Assembly (NCBI RefSeq): GCF_017813335.1
Contig: NZ_JAGIYY010000007.1
Location: 124,001 to 188,000, forward strand
Direction: 5' to 3'
Origin: Tianweitania sediminis
Lineage (GTDB): Bacteria; Pseudomonadota; Alphaproteobacteria; Rhizobiales; Rhizobiaceae
DNA: 64,000 nucleotides
The notes below the pieces were generated by a model. It did not search any database. It was not told where the DNA came from and saw only the letters and a program-made list of their open reading frames with translations. A program made the position numbers and the translations under genes. Positions 17,901 to 25,725 of the stretch are shown piece by piece; the first letter of the stretch is position 1; each line of letters opens with the position of its first letter.

Positions 17901-19418
17901 GGACCAGAAACCGGCGAGATGGCCGGAATGCGCTTGGCCGGCATAGATGACACTCTCGAGCTGGGCGTCGGACAGGTCGCCATTGGCGATGATGCGCTTG
18001 GGCAGATGCGGGCGATAGCTGGGTTTCGGCGGGGCGACCGAAGCCATTGCGACCGACTCGACCAATTTGTCGGGATGGGGTTTGGCGTCGGGGACGTGGA
18101 TCGACTGGACCCGGTAGGGCTCATAGATGCCGTCGGCCGCGGCGGCGTGATCGCCGGCCGGCGCATCGCGCAACTCGTAGGAGAGTTCGACGATCTCGTC
18201 TTCGGAGGGGGCTGGAGTGGCGCGCAGCGCGAGGGGGCGTGGATTGGGGACAGGCGCCGTCTTCCGGCCGGATGGGGCGATCACCGCAGCCGGACGTCTG
18301 GCGTCGGCTGCCTTCCTGGCGGCCATCTTCGCCGCGACATCGCGCAGGACGCCGTTCGCCAGCGCGCCGATCGACGCCGCCGACGTCGACGGCGAACGTG
18401 GCGGCAGATCGCCGATCCAGCGGAGCAGGGTTTGAAGGTCGGGCGCGACGCCCATCGAGGTGACCAGCTGCTTCGGATCGGCCGTGGCGATCTTGTCGAT
18501 GACGGTCAGCCGCGTTTCGACCGTCGTGCCGTGCCGCGCGTAGACGGCACCGTCAATTCCGGCGCTGAACAGGACCGTGCCGTGTTCCTGCAGGCGCAGG
18601 AAGGCGGTGCGCCATTTCGGATTGTCAGGAGACAGGCCCGCGCCTGTGATGGCGACCAGCCGGCCGCCGGGCGCGAGGCGCGCGAAGGCGGAGGACAGGT
18701 GACGCCAGGCCGCGTCTGCCACGACCCCCTCGACATGGATGCCCGCCGAGAAGGGCGGATTCATCAGCACGACGGTCGGGCGGATCGGCCGGTCGAGATA
18801 GTCATCGATGTGGGCGGCATCGTGCCGCGTCACCGTCGCGCGGGGGAACAGTTCCGCGAGAAGCGCATGGCGAACCGGCGCGTATTCATTGAGGGAAAGT
18901 CGGGCGCGTGCGAGCTCGGCCCAGATTGCCATCAGACCGGTGCCGGCGGAGGGTTCCAGCACGACATCGTCGGCCATCACGCCGGCGGCGCGGGAGGCGA
19001 CGAAGGCAAGCGGCATCGGCGTCGAGAGCTGCTGAAGTGCCTGGCTCTCCTCGGAACGACGCGTATGGCTCGGAACACGTTCGGCGACCTTCATCAGCAT
19101 GGCAAGCGCTGCCTGCGGTGATGGCGATTGTGCGGTGATGGCGGCGCCGAACTTGCGCAGGAACAGCACCTGCGCCACCTCGGTCGCCTCATAGGCGTCT
19201 TTCCAGTTCCAGTGGCCTTGGGCATCGGTGCCGCCGAACGCCTCGGTCATCGCGCTGCGCAGCGCGGAAGCGTCGATCGACTGGCCACGCTCCAGATCGT
19301 GGAGGCGGTGGCCCGCGGCCGAGAGGATAGCGGCCGCGCGTTGCGCGGGCCTATGGCCAGACGTGGCGAGAGGGCCGGCCGTCACGGCAGCGGCCGAAGG
19401 TGTTGTGACGATGTTCAT
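14931..19418 (-). CDS. Strawberry-notch-like helicase fused to a DNA methyltransferase domain
   Basis: 1495 residues from MNIVTTPSAAAV (ATG at 19418, GGGAT upstream). Residues about 130-310 form an N6-adenine-type methyltransferase: EPSAGTG (155-161) binds AdoMet and NPPF (220-223) is the catalytic tetrad. Then comes an SF2 helicase: GDGTGVGKGRQ (534-543) Walker A, FDEGHA (655-660) Walker B. The C-terminal strawberry-notch region includes FSDAGGTGRSYHAD, QGLGRSHRTNQ (arginine finger motif VI) and a long tail. Such fusions are widespread on plasmids and prophages; a DNA-modifying or anti-restriction role is suspected but unproven. It is the largest gene here. Confidence 0.88.
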   Translation of the reverse strand: MNIVTTPSAAAVTAGPLATSGHRPAQRAAAILSAAGHRLHDLERGQSIDASALRSAMTEAFGGTDAQGHWNWKDAYEATEVAQVLFLRKFGAAITAQSPSPQAALAMLMKVAERVPSHTRRSEESQALQQLSTPMPLAFVASRAAGVMADDVVLEPSAGTGLMAIWAELARARLSLNEYAPVRHALLAELFPRATVTRHDAAHIDDYLDRPIRPTVVLMNPPFSAGIHVEGVVADAAWRHLSSAFARLAPGGRLVAITGAGLSPDNPKWRTAFLRLQEHGTVLFSAGIDGAVYARHGTTVETRLTVIDKIATADPKQLVTSMGVAPDLQTLLRWIGDLPPRSPSTSAASIGALANGVLRDVAAKMAARKAADARRPAAVIAPSGRKTAPVPNPRPLALRATPAPSEDEIVELSYELRDAPAGDHAAAADGIYEPYRVQSIHVPDAKPHPDKLVESVAMASVAPPKPSYRPHLPKRIIANGDLSDAQLESVIYAGQAHSGHLAGFWSTDATFDNLKAVAPDAEGAVRFRRGWFLGDGTGVGKGRQIAGILLDNWLKGRRRHVWISKSDKLIEDAQRDWSALGQEKLLITPLSRFRQGKPIKLKEGILFTTFATLRTDEREGKRSRVQQIVDWLTGADEPDLYPTDETHIFDGVIVFDEGHALANAVGGKSDHGAKAPSQQGRAGLRLQRAVPDARIVYDSATGAADVESLGYAERLGLWGSTDLPFVTRSEFISAVEDGGVAAMEVLARDLKAMGLYAARSLSFEGVEYDILEHELTPEQIRIYDSYAEAFQVIHAHLDAALEAAGITSKDGTRNKQAKAAARSAFESSKQRFFNHLLTSMKTPALIAATNRDLDDGLAAVIQIVSTGAALTERRLAQIPTEEWADIQVDVTPREYVIDYLMHSFPVQLFEEYSDEKGDIFSRPVYDDAGNPVICRDAERRRDDLVERLGSLPAVPTALDQIVQTFGTERVAEITGRSRRIVRRADSGPIARFAVENRPGSANLDEARAFMDDEKGILVFSDAGGTGRSYHADLGARNQRRRRHNLLEAGFRAYVAIQGLGRSHRTNQKQPPWFRMIATNVKAERRFLSTIARRLDTLGAITRGQRQTGGQGMFRAEDNLESQYAHDALRQFYGLLHQGKIDGCSLTRFEAITGLSLTTEEGGLRDELPPMHTFLNRMLALTISMQNLLFESFEQLLAARIEGAIAAGVYDQGLETLSAERMTVKERRLIHTHPATGAQSHLLTIERLIRNRPMTLKEALSMASFDPRARFMVNGKSARAAVMVPTRSIMLEDGTVVPRVSLHRPMGDIRFETHQLEETNWEEADKRVFAEAWEAELTTIPEFTTSTLHVVTGLLLPIWKLLPRDHCKVFRLQIDGGAPIVGRMIAPSELARLCRNFGIDQTQIISADQAWKAVLAGSSIIGLAGDMTLRRVRVMNDYRIELAGFSEGMRDWLKSIGLFSELINWKLRFFVPTGEEGPAILARLLQRHRLIDITGS

Positions 19419-19455
19419 GGGAGATCCCTGTCTTGTGAGGAAAGGCGCCGGCGGC

Positions 19456-19512
19456 GCTCTCTCCGCGCCTCCGGGCCACGCCCCTTCCGGCCCCACTCTC
19501 CCTCTCGCGCCG
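19456..19512 (-). repeat. Shared leader element, copy upstream of the helicase gene
   Basis: Plus strand: GCTCTCTCCGCGCCTCCGG, then GCCCCTTCCGGCCCCA and CTCTCCCTCTCGCGCC (19497-19512). It lies 40-95 nt before the start codon, as in the other copies. Confidence 0.55.
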
Positions 19513-19594
19513 CCGACGACCGCTGGTGGCGCATCCGGCGGCAGTCGACGCTGGGGCCGCTCGCGAGGCGCCCACCGGGACGGCGTTGCGGCAT

Positions 19595-19711
19595 TCAGCG
19601 GTCCGGTGGCACGATGCCTAGCTCCTGTCTGCCAAGCACGGCCCAGACGATCGCGCCGAGGACATCGGCGGGGTCTTCATAGACTTTATCGACCGTTCGA
19701 TAGCGATCTCC
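19595..19711 (-). pseudogene. Short coding-like remnant
   Basis: A 38-residue stretch GDRYRTVDKVYEDPADVLG...VLGRQELGIVPPDR ends in TGA at 19595 but begins directly after an in-frame TAG with no start codon. A different frame just upstream reads VVDARIG, so a frameshift in a small gene is possible. It sits in the 400-bp spacer before the helicase gene. Confidence 0.25.
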
Positions 19712-19819
19712 CTATCCTGGCATCGACCACAGGAGTTCGGGAGACCTGCTCGGGATAGGCGGCGCACAGCAACCTGGCGCCGTTGCTCTGCGTAATTCAG
19801 GATTCATTCGGAGGCGACA

Positions 19820-20020
19820 TCAGGCTTCCTCCATCTTGGCAATGACCGCGCGTGCGCGCGGGCCATCGGGGATGCGCTGCCAGTAGACCGCGTCATACAC
19901 GTCGTTCACGCATCGGGTTATTTTGACATACACATTGAGCCGGCCGGTCCCGTCTGGCCGCGTGCGGTACACCCTGCTGCCGTCCGTGATCAGCTTGAAG
20001 CCTTCCACCTTGCGCAACAT
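19820..20020 (-). CDS. Uncharacterised small protein
   Basis: 66 residues, MLRKVEGFKLITDGSRVYRT and so on, beta-rich with basic patches, ending RAVIAKMEEA. Its ATG overlaps the stop of the preceding 97-aa gene by one base, so the two are translationally coupled. Family unknown. Confidence 0.55.
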   Translation of the reverse strand: MLRKVEGFKLITDGSRVYRTRPDGTGRLNVYVKITRCVNDVYDAVYWQRIPDGPRARAVIAKMEEA

Positions 20021-20313
20021 CAGACTTCCTCCACGCGAATGGTGAACGATGTGCCGTCGTCCAGCGCCAGTTCGATCAGATGACAGGCACCTGTCCTGCT
20101 AGTCCGGATGCTCTGGATCCGGGCTGCGGTCTTGTGGACATTGCTGATGACATGCGCGGGGCAGTCGTCGGGGTGGGGAAATGCCTCGTCACACTTGACG
20201 ATGTGTGTTTCGATAAGCTCCGACAGCATGGCCGAGACCGTCGCGGCAGATGTCTTCGGCAGGCTTTCCTCGCGAGCGTGATTGGCGGCGTTTACTTCTC
20301 GTGTGCGTGTCAT
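20020..20313 (-). CDS. Uncharacterised small protein
   Basis: 97 residues. The middle has a histidine/cysteine-containing segment, ETHIVKCDEAFPHPDDCPAH, which could hold a metal, and the end is a beta strand pair (CHLIELALDDGTSFTIRVEEV). It heads a two-gene unit with the 66-aa protein. No recognised family. Confidence 0.55.
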   Translation of the reverse strand: MTRTREVNAANHAREESLPKTSAATVSAMLSELIETHIVKCDEAFPHPDDCPAHVISNVHKTAARIQSIRTSRTGACHLIELALDDGTSFTIRVEEV

Positions 20314-20367
20314 TCGTGAATTCCTGTTCTTGTTCGAGCGTCGGGAAGGATCGACGACGGCGCATCC

Positions 20368-20386
20368 GAGACGGCGTTGCCGTCTC
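20368..20386 (-). terminator. Hairpin after the 52-aa gene
   Basis: Perfect 8-bp stem GAGACGGC/GCCGTCTC with a 3-nt loop, 44 nt beyond the stop at 20430 and before the next gene. No strong T-run. Confidence 0.5.
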
Positions 20387-20429
20387 GAGAACCAGTTCGA
20401 CGATGTTCGGTGGGAGGGCGGGATCGGCG

Positions 20430-20588
20430 TTATTCTTGGCGGCGAGCCTGGACGCGGTAGGGCGGGTCGAGGAAATTCCTGGAGCCGAAGCGTTTGTCGA
20501 ATATCTGCTGCGCGTCGTTCGCGTCCTCGGCCTCGATTTCAACCGTGCCTTCGATCTGCCAGTCGATGATCCAGCATTGCTTAGGCAT
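20430..20588 (-). CDS. Uncharacterised small protein
   Basis: 52 residues from MPKQCWIIDWQIEGTVEIEA (ATG at 20588). The pattern VEIEAEDANDAQQIFDKRF looks like a beta-alpha unit found in small plasmid proteins that replace one strand and helix with D/E-rich residues. It overlaps the end of the upstream 95-aa gene by 8 bp. Confidence 0.5.
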   Translation of the reverse strand: MPKQCWIIDWQIEGTVEIEAEDANDAQQIFDKRFGSRNFLDPPYRVQARRQE

Positions 20589-20868
20589 TGCCGTCGCCCC
20601 GCAGGATGGAGATCGCGTTCTGCAACTTTCCCGACAGTTCGCACGCCCGGTCATAGTCGGCAAAAACGTTAGGTTCGTCGCCGACATCGCCGAACACCTC
20701 CTTGCGAACCTCATCCAGGTCGGTTGCGAGATCGGCATGCACGGGGAATGACCGTAGGGCGATCACGGCCGCTTTCAGGATTTCCTTGTTGCCGATGGGA
20801 CAACCCGACCAGTCGCATTTCTCGATGGCGTCGGCGATCTGCAGGCGTTGATGAACGACATGTCGCAT
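20581..20868 (-). CDS. Uncharacterised small helical protein
   Basis: 95 residues from MRHVVHQRLQIADAIEKCDW (ATG at 20868). It is mostly helical: SFPVHADLATDLDEVRKEVF and YDRACELSGKLQNAISIL. A leader related to the shared C-rich element lies upstream. No recognised family; cotranscribed with the 52-aa gene. Confidence 0.55.
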   Translation of the reverse strand: MRHVVHQRLQIADAIEKCDWSGCPIGNKEILKAAVIALRSFPVHADLATDLDEVRKEVFGDVGDEPNVFADYDRACELSGKLQNAISILRGDGNA

Positions 20869-20990
20869 GGGAAGTTCTCCATGGAGCGCGAGAGGAACCT
20901 GCCCGGATGAAGTGCGCTCTCTCCGGCTCCAAACGGCCGCGCCTCCCGGCCAGCCTCTACCTCCCGCGCCAAGCCCGGCGCGGCGGATCG

Positions 20991-21422
20991 TCATGGTGCC
21001 GCCGGCACGCCAGCTGCGGATGGCTGATCCGGATCGCATCGCCCGGCGATGATGGCGTGCGCCTTGTCGACCGCGGCCCTCGCTTTCGGCAGCCAGCGGT
21101 CGAATTCCGATGCCGGCAGACCGATCGGCTGGGCGATGGAGGCGAGCTGTTCAAGCAGCTCGTGAAAGTGGGTGACCATGCGGTGCGCCGTTGCGTCGAA
21201 ATGCGACGGCACGTCGATTTCCTCGCCTTCGTAGGCGGCATCCTGACCCTTCCAGATCCCGGTAACATAGGTGGGACCGACGCATTCGTAGTCGGGCAGT
21301 TCGCCCGACCAGTCTTCATCCTCGACGGCCAGACGGCATGCCTGCTCGGGGGTTGCGGCTTCGAATGTGTGCTGCCGGTAGTATGGTATGCGATAGGTTG
21401 TTTCGATGGTGAAGATGGGCAT
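20991..21422 (-). CDS. Uncharacterised small protein
   Basis: 143 residues from MPIFTIETTYRIPYYRQHTF (ATG at 21422, AGGAG 8 nt upstream). FEAATPEQACRLAVEDEDWS resembles the strand-helix unit of small plasmid proteins that begin by describing a beta strand then a helix ending with a DDxW-type turn. The C-terminal half is a helix (FHELLEQLASIAQ). It is preceded by a hairpin terminator of the recurring family. Confidence 0.55.
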   Translation of the reverse strand: MPIFTIETTYRIPYYRQHTFEAATPEQACRLAVEDEDWSGELPDYECVGPTYVTGIWKGQDAAYEGEEIDVPSHFDATAHRMVTHFHELLEQLASIAQPIGLPASEFDRWLPKARAAVDKAHAIIAGRCDPDQPSAAGVPAAP

Positions 21423-21450
21423 GGTTCTGCTCCTGTCTTGAAACGACAAA

Positions 21451-21470
21451 GCCCGGCGCGAAGGCCGGGC
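21451..21470 (-). terminator. Recurring GCCCGGC-type terminator
   Basis: Stem GCCCGGC/GCCGGGC with a 6-nt loop, followed leftward by TTTGTCGTTT. It ends the DUF4326 transcript 28 nt upstream of the next gene's start. Confidence 0.7.
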
Positions 21471-21547
21471 CGGGTACGGATGTCAGTGGTATTGGCTGTA
21501 TGGGCGGCCGGGTTCGACTGGCTCATTCCCCTTGGCGCGGCCGTCGC

Positions 21548-21856
21548 TTACGCTGCAGCCTTCATCCCGTGCCACCAGGCGATGCGTTCCTGACGCGTCG
21601 CGTTCGCCAGCCGGTGCAGCAGGTGGCCGTGGCAGGGCCTTGGCGCGCAGAAGCAGACCAGGTCACAGCCCCGTAGCTCATCGAGCGCGCGAAGCAGGTC
21701 ATGCTGGTCCGCAAGCCATCGTTCGTATTTGGCGATAACGGTCGCCCGATCGCCGTCGCGGCCGATGATGAAGCGATTGCCCCATTTTGACCCACGGCCA
21801 ATGTAACGGGCGCCCTTCGGGATCCCGTCCACATGTTTGTTGAGAACTCTGCACAT
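21548..21856 (-). CDS. DUF4326 family protein
   Basis: 102 residues from MCRVLNKHVDGIPKGARYIG (ATG at 21856). The signature is complete: GARYIGRGSKWGNRF near the N-terminus and CDLVCFCAPRPCHGHLL with paired cysteines and a histidine in the second half. DUF4326 proteins are common on phages and plasmids; function unknown, with a possible metal- or nucleotide-binding site formed by the CFC..PCHG motif. Nothing is missing relative to the family. Confidence 0.8.
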   Translation of the reverse strand: MCRVLNKHVDGIPKGARYIGRGSKWGNRFIIGRDGDRATVIAKYERWLADQHDLLRALDELRGCDLVCFCAPRPCHGHLLHRLANATRQERIAWWHGMKAAA

Positions 21857-21885
21857 TGGTCCTGCTCCCGTGATCCCCAGGACGA

Positions 21886-22377
21886 TCACCAGTCGAAGAC
21901 CGGCAGGTCATCGATCAGCGGACCGGCGCCGTCGAATTTGATCCACAGGCAAGCGTGTGAGAGCGCGTAATCGAGCAGGGGCGTGAGCGGACCATCGTGC
22001 TGCATCTTCGCGTAGACGATCCAGCCGTGCTCGTAGGGGATGACGATGCCCTTGCCGGATTCGAGGAACATGCGGGCCTGTGCGTCGAGATGGGCGGTGC
22101 TGATCACCAGCATCGGCTCGATATGTTCGCGATTGGGGAAGAGCTGCGCAACGTTGCTTTCCTCCCCTGGCAGATCGATCCATCCGTCCGGCAGCTCGAT
22201 TTCCTTCGGCCAATCTTGGGGAAACTTCTGTTCAGGCACATAGGCCCAGTCGAAAAGAACCGGATCGGTATCGTCATGGATACCGCTTGCGGTCAGAAGG
22301 CAGTTCAGGCCATCACAGGCCTCGGCCCACGATCCGGCGCGGATGACAAGATCGACAGTGGCGATATAGGCTTTCAT
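21886..22377 (-). CDS. Uncharacterised protein with a DUF5983-like segment
   Basis: 163 residues from MKAYIATVDLVIRAGSWAEA (ATG at 22377). The N-terminal beta strand and helix precede a segment EPMLVISTAHLDAQARMFLE with PYEHGWIVYA that resembles DUF5983. Assignment is from memory and tentative. A GC-rich leader with similarity to the shared element lies upstream (CGGCCCGCCTCTGGCTCTCGG on the plus strand, 22452-22472). Confidence 0.55.
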   Translation of the reverse strand: MKAYIATVDLVIRAGSWAEACDGLNCLLTASGIHDDTDPVLFDWAYVPEQKFPQDWPKEIELPDGWIDLPGEESNVAQLFPNREHIEPMLVISTAHLDAQARMFLESGKGIVIPYEHGWIVYAKMQHDGPLTPLLDYALSHACLWIKFDGAGPLIDDLPVFDW

Positions 22378-22584
22378 GGCAGGCTCCGTCGTTGATGCTC
22401 GTGGTCGACGATGTGGGACACCCTTTCCGGTCCCAGACACCGGCCCCTCCCGGCCCGCCTCTGGCTCTCGGGCGGCGCCCTGCGCGCCAAACCCCAGCGC
22501 CGGCGCGCGGGCGCCAGTTCGACACAGATCGCTCATCCTCGATGGTGGCATCGACATTGGTGATGGCGAAGCCGGCGACCATGG

Positions 22585-23043
22585 TTATCGTACGATCTCC
22601 CGTGCTGATCGGACCACGTCCATGAAGGTGTGGTACTCTCCAAAGAGGCGCTCTTCATCGAGATCGGCGATGAACTCGTCGAGATCGCCAGTGGTCTCTT
22701 CCTCGGGAAGCGACACGGTTGCTATTTGCCGGACGAATTCCTGCATTGCGTCGCAGCGTTTCCTGTCGGCGACCTGCGGAGCCTGTCCTTCGCGTTCCGT
22801 GTCGACGCTGATGTCGCTCATGGTGATGCGCAGGTTCATCGGCTCCTCGTGTTCCGGATCGTAAGCATGGACGACAAGGTTGCCGTCCTGGATTTCGAGC
22901 CAGAGCTGACGTTCGGTCCCGTCGGGACAGGTCGCTTCGATGCGATAGCTTGTGGGCGTTGCCTCCTTGGCCTGGACATCCCACGTCCTTGCGTCGACGT
23001 TGAGAGAGATTCCGTCATTCAATCGCCAGTCATGCATGATCAT
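22585..23043 (-). CDS. Uncharacterised acidic protein
   Basis: 152 residues from MIMHDWRLNDGISLNVDART (ATG at 23043, CAGGAG 7 nt upstream). The N-terminal 75 residues are beta-rich (YRIEATCPDGTERQLWLEIQ, LVVHAYDPEHEEPMNLRI); the C-terminal part is acidic and helical. No recognised family. Isolated from the upstream gene by a terminator. Confidence 0.55.
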   Translation of the reverse strand: MIMHDWRLNDGISLNVDARTWDVQAKEATPTSYRIEATCPDGTERQLWLEIQDGNLVVHAYDPEHEEPMNLRITMSDISVDTEREGQAPQVADRKRCDAMQEFVRQIATVSLPEEETTGDLDEFIADLDEERLFGEYHTFMDVVRSAREIVR

Positions 23044-23100
23044 GGTGCTTCTCCTGATTGGATCGGGTTGGAGGCTGCTTGGGCAGGCCCGGAAGATGCG

Positions 23101-23122
23101 AAAGCCCGGCGAGCCGGGCTTT
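23101..23122 (-). terminator. Recurring GCCCGGC-type terminator
   Basis: Perfect 10-bp stem AAAGCCCGGC/GCCGGGCTTT with a 2-nt centre, between the 260-aa gene and the 152-aa gene on the same strand. Confidence 0.75.
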
Positions 23123-23162
23123 GATCGGTTCTTTCTGGAAAGGTGGCGGCTCAGACGCGGCG

Positions 23163-23945
23163 TCAGATCCGCTGGTGGTTGGAGGATTGGTTGATCATGT
23201 CGTCGAGCCATTCGGCAGCGACGCGCGCCGTCCGCGTCAGCCGCTCGCAGTTCGCGTTCTTGACGGACTCCTGGTCCTGAAGTGCGTTGCGGACCCCGGC
23301 CGGGATCGCGAGGATTGCGTTCATGGTCTCATGTGCGGCGTCCTTCGACACGAAGTCGCCGATTGCCGTGGCGGTGTTTCGATCCACGCCATAGAGCGAC
23401 CAGAACACGCGAAACTCTCTGCCTTCCTTCTGAGCGATGGAGAGTTCGACATTGAAGGCGTCCTCATCGCGGAAGGACCGCACCTGATGATCGCGTTCGA
23501 GACACGGCCTCACCTCGTAATATTCGAAGGCGAGCGTGTCCCGCATTGTGGGTGAAAGGTGGTCGCGAAACGAAAAACTTGGTGCCCGGGTCGGTGTCAC
23601 CGCATCAGGTGTGAGCACGTTGAGGTCGGCACCGCAGTCGGCACAGATGTCGTCGCCGCGATTCCAGTGTCTGGAGGGGCAGGCTTCGGGCGTGTGCGGG
23701 AACGCTTGATCGTGCCTGGACCCATCCTCGAGCAAATAATCAACCGTGATCGGACCGCGTTGCTGATGCTCGGCGATCAGACCGTCCGCTGAGTCCCAGA
23801 CGACGATGTGTGACACGCCGGACTGCGTGCCGAAATTCGACTGCGCCAGGTCTGCCGCAATGAAGTGATTGTCGACGGGTCCTGGCTCGGGGGTATAGGC
23901 GCCTTCGTCGATGATGAAGGCTGCGAAGAAGGCCTTTCTGGCCAT
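23163..23945 (-). CDS. Uncharacterised protein with a CxxC zinc-ribbon-like segment
   Basis: 260 residues from MARKAFFAAFIIDEGAYTPE (ATG at 23945). The centre has ACPSRHWNRGDDICADCGAD: the C, H, CxxC spacing suggests a bound metal. The C-terminal third (FRVFWSLYGVDRNTATAIGD, then AHETMNAIL) is mixed alpha/beta, ending in a charged helix. No recognised family; similar proteins sit in the same plasmid clusters. Preceded by AGGAAATC. Confidence 0.55.
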   Translation of the reverse strand: MARKAFFAAFIIDEGAYTPEPGPVDNHFIAADLAQSNFGTQSGVSHIVVWDSADGLIAEHQQRGPITVDYLLEDGSRHDQAFPHTPEACPSRHWNRGDDICADCGADLNVLTPDAVTPTRAPSFSFRDHLSPTMRDTLAFEYYEVRPCLERDHQVRSFRDEDAFNVELSIAQKEGREFRVFWSLYGVDRNTATAIGDFVSKDAAHETMNAILAIPAGVRNALQDQESVKNANCERLTRTARVAAEWLDDMINQSSNHQRI

Positions 23946-24054
23946 GGCGATTTCCTTTCTCAAACAAGTCGCACAGCTGCGTTCGCGGGATGACGGCGGT
24001 CGGAGCGAATGGGGGTGAGGAGAGATTTTGCCGGTAGGCCGGCAACGACATCGA

Positions 24055-24489
24055 TCAGGGTCGCTGAACGTCGTAGCGTGGGGCGCAACCGACATCGCCG
24101 GGATAGCGGCCGTTCTCATCGCAGACCATGATCTGCAGAACGTCGTAGCTGTCGTGGCCCAGATATTGATCGACCTGGATGGTGTAGCGGGAGCGTGCCA
24201 GCGGACCGGCCTGGCGGACCTTCACCGGCACCGTCCAGCCGATATCGACAAGGCCGGTAACAAGCGGCTTGCCGTCTTCGCGCATCTTGGCGCCGAGTTC
24301 ATTGAGCAGTCCCGCGGCGATGTGGGAGGGGAAGTCGCCGATCAGCAGAAGCTCCGGCAGACCGCGATCGACATTGCCGATCGTATAGGTAAAGCCGGGA
24401 TCTGATCCGTCTCCGAAGATCTGGAACAGGTGCTGTCCGTAGGAGTCGATATTCTGCCTGACTGCACGCATGCAACCTGAAATCGTCAT
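24055..24489 (-). CDS. DUF4262-like protein
   Basis: 144 residues from MTISGCMRAVRQNIDSYGQH (ATG at 24489, AAGGAGAAACCC upstream). FTYTIGNVDRGLPELLLIGD is the DUF4262 hallmark (family members read FAYTIGL...HPELI..G), followed by a helix LLNELGAKMREDGKP. Function unknown. The stem CCCGACA/TGTCGGG (24515-24531) lies just before the start. Confidence 0.72.
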   Translation of the reverse strand: MTISGCMRAVRQNIDSYGQHLFQIFGDGSDPGFTYTIGNVDRGLPELLLIGDFPSHIAAGLLNELGAKMREDGKPLVTGLVDIGWTVPVKVRQAGPLARSRYTIQVDQYLGHDSYDVLQIMVCDENGRYPGDVGCAPRYDVQRP

Positions 24490-24565
24490 GGGTTTCTCCT
24501 TCAGTTGGGATGGCCCCGACATTCTGTCGGGACGGAATATCTGGTGAGCTTTGGATCGGCGGAGG

Positions 24566-25003
24566 CTATGTGATCAGGATGCTCCTGTGACGCACGGCAT
24601 CAGCCGGCCGAATGCGGCCGACGACGAAGACTTCGTCGCTATTGGCCTCGAAGAGCATCAGGATGCGGTCACCGACGGCGACACATTCGTTGATCCAATG
24701 GCGATCGCTATCGCGGTATCCTCGCGCGCGATCGGGCGGCACGTAGACGATGGTGAAGTGCGACAACGTTTCGTCGGTGGGCGCCTTGCAGAAATATTCC
24801 TTAACTTCGATCACGACGCCTCCCGTGCTGTAGGAGGTCGCGACCGTGTCTCCGGGGCGCACGAGGTCGGCGACAGTCGGCGCGCCGGGCAACGTGCGCC
24901 GGTATTGGCGGCGATCGGGAACGCCGAGATTGGCCGTATAGGTAGAGCGCGCTTCATAGCTGTGTGGGGTCGCGGCCGCTTGCTTTCTACGAAGGGTCCG
25001 CAT
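24566..25003 (-). CDS. Uncharacterised small protein
   Basis: 145 residues from MRTLRRKQAAATPHSYEART-like start (ATG at 25003). After a basic, probably disordered N-terminus it becomes beta-rich: LVRPGDTVATSYSTGGVVIE and VAVGDRILMLFEANSDEVFV. This could be a small barrel. Its first 17 bp overlap the end of the DUF1419 gene, so it is translated from the same message. Confidence 0.55.
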   Translation of the reverse strand: MRTLRRKQAAATPHSYEARSTYTANLGVPDRRQYRRTLPGAPTVADLVRPGDTVATSYSTGGVVIEVKEYFCKAPTDETLSHFTIVYVPPDRARGYRDSDRHWINECVAVGDRILMLFEANSDEVFVVGRIRPADAVRHRSILIT

Positions 25004-25616
25004 CGTTGCTGCCTCCCCTTCTGGTGCGCCGGGCGAGGATGGCCGGCATCCTGGCATCGATCTCGTCGTCGGTCAGGTGCTCGAGAAGTTTGAGGACGGC
25101 GGCACCACGATCGCCGACGACGATCGTGCGCTTGCCTTTGTCGCCCTCGGGCCAGGCGTCCGGATTGGATTCGCCGGCGATCCCTCGGAAATCCGGATGG
25201 GTGGCGTTCCAGATCGCTTCGAGCTTTTCCTCTCGCGTCATGCTGTCGGCCGCGCCCGTCTCATGGGCGATGATGGCTGCCCGCATGGCTTCAGGGCTGT
25301 GCCTGTCGGTCAGGTCGCAGAAACCGTGGAACCAGCGTTCGCGGCCGCGAATCCTGACCGAGAAAAAGACGCTGGTGACGTTGCCGGCCCGGTATTCGGA
25401 CATGCCGAACATGCCGGTCCGCTGGAACAGCGGCGGGAGGAGGCCGAGCATGAAGTGGTAGCTGGCGGCTTCGATCTCGAACCATTCTCCCGAATAGGGC
25501 TTGCCGGAGAGTGGGTCGAAGTCGGGGTTATCCTTGTGATGGTCGAACAATCGGAACATTTGCTCGCGTGTGGCAACGCCGTCGAGCACCTTGCGGAAAG
25601 GCGGATGTGCGGTCAT
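24987..25616 (-). CDS. DUF1419 family protein
   Basis: 209 residues from MTAHPPFRKVLDGVATREQM (ATG at 25616, AGGAGAACCCC upstream). MFRLFDHHKDNP, GEWFEIEAASYHFMLGLLPP, MFGMSEYRAGNVTSVFFSV and FHGFCDLTDRHSPEAMR match DUF1419 throughout. The family is restricted largely to alphaproteobacterial plasmids and islands and has no known activity. It overlaps the downstream 145-aa gene by 17 bp. Confidence 0.78.
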   Translation of the reverse strand: MTAHPPFRKVLDGVATREQMFRLFDHHKDNPDFDPLSGKPYSGEWFEIEAASYHFMLGLLPPLFQRTGMFGMSEYRAGNVTSVFFSVRIRGRERWFHGFCDLTDRHSPEAMRAAIIAHETGAADSMTREEKLEAIWNATHPDFRGIAGESNPDAWPEGDKGKRTIVVGDRGAAVLKLLEHLTDDEIDARMPAILARRTRRGGSNDADPS

Positions 25617-25725
25617 GGGGTTCTCCTGGGCGCGGTTCAACCGCGCGCGGCGTGAGCCGCGTCGTTGCAACCGCATGGCTTTGTTGAGGATGCTGGCCCG
25701 ATGGGCGGTGGAAGCGTTGGCGACT

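Noticed and set aside
16011-19121. 1036-codon open frame on the plus strand
   Set aside because: Lies wholly opposite the helicase-methyltransferase gene, whose motifs are intact; no recognisable motif.
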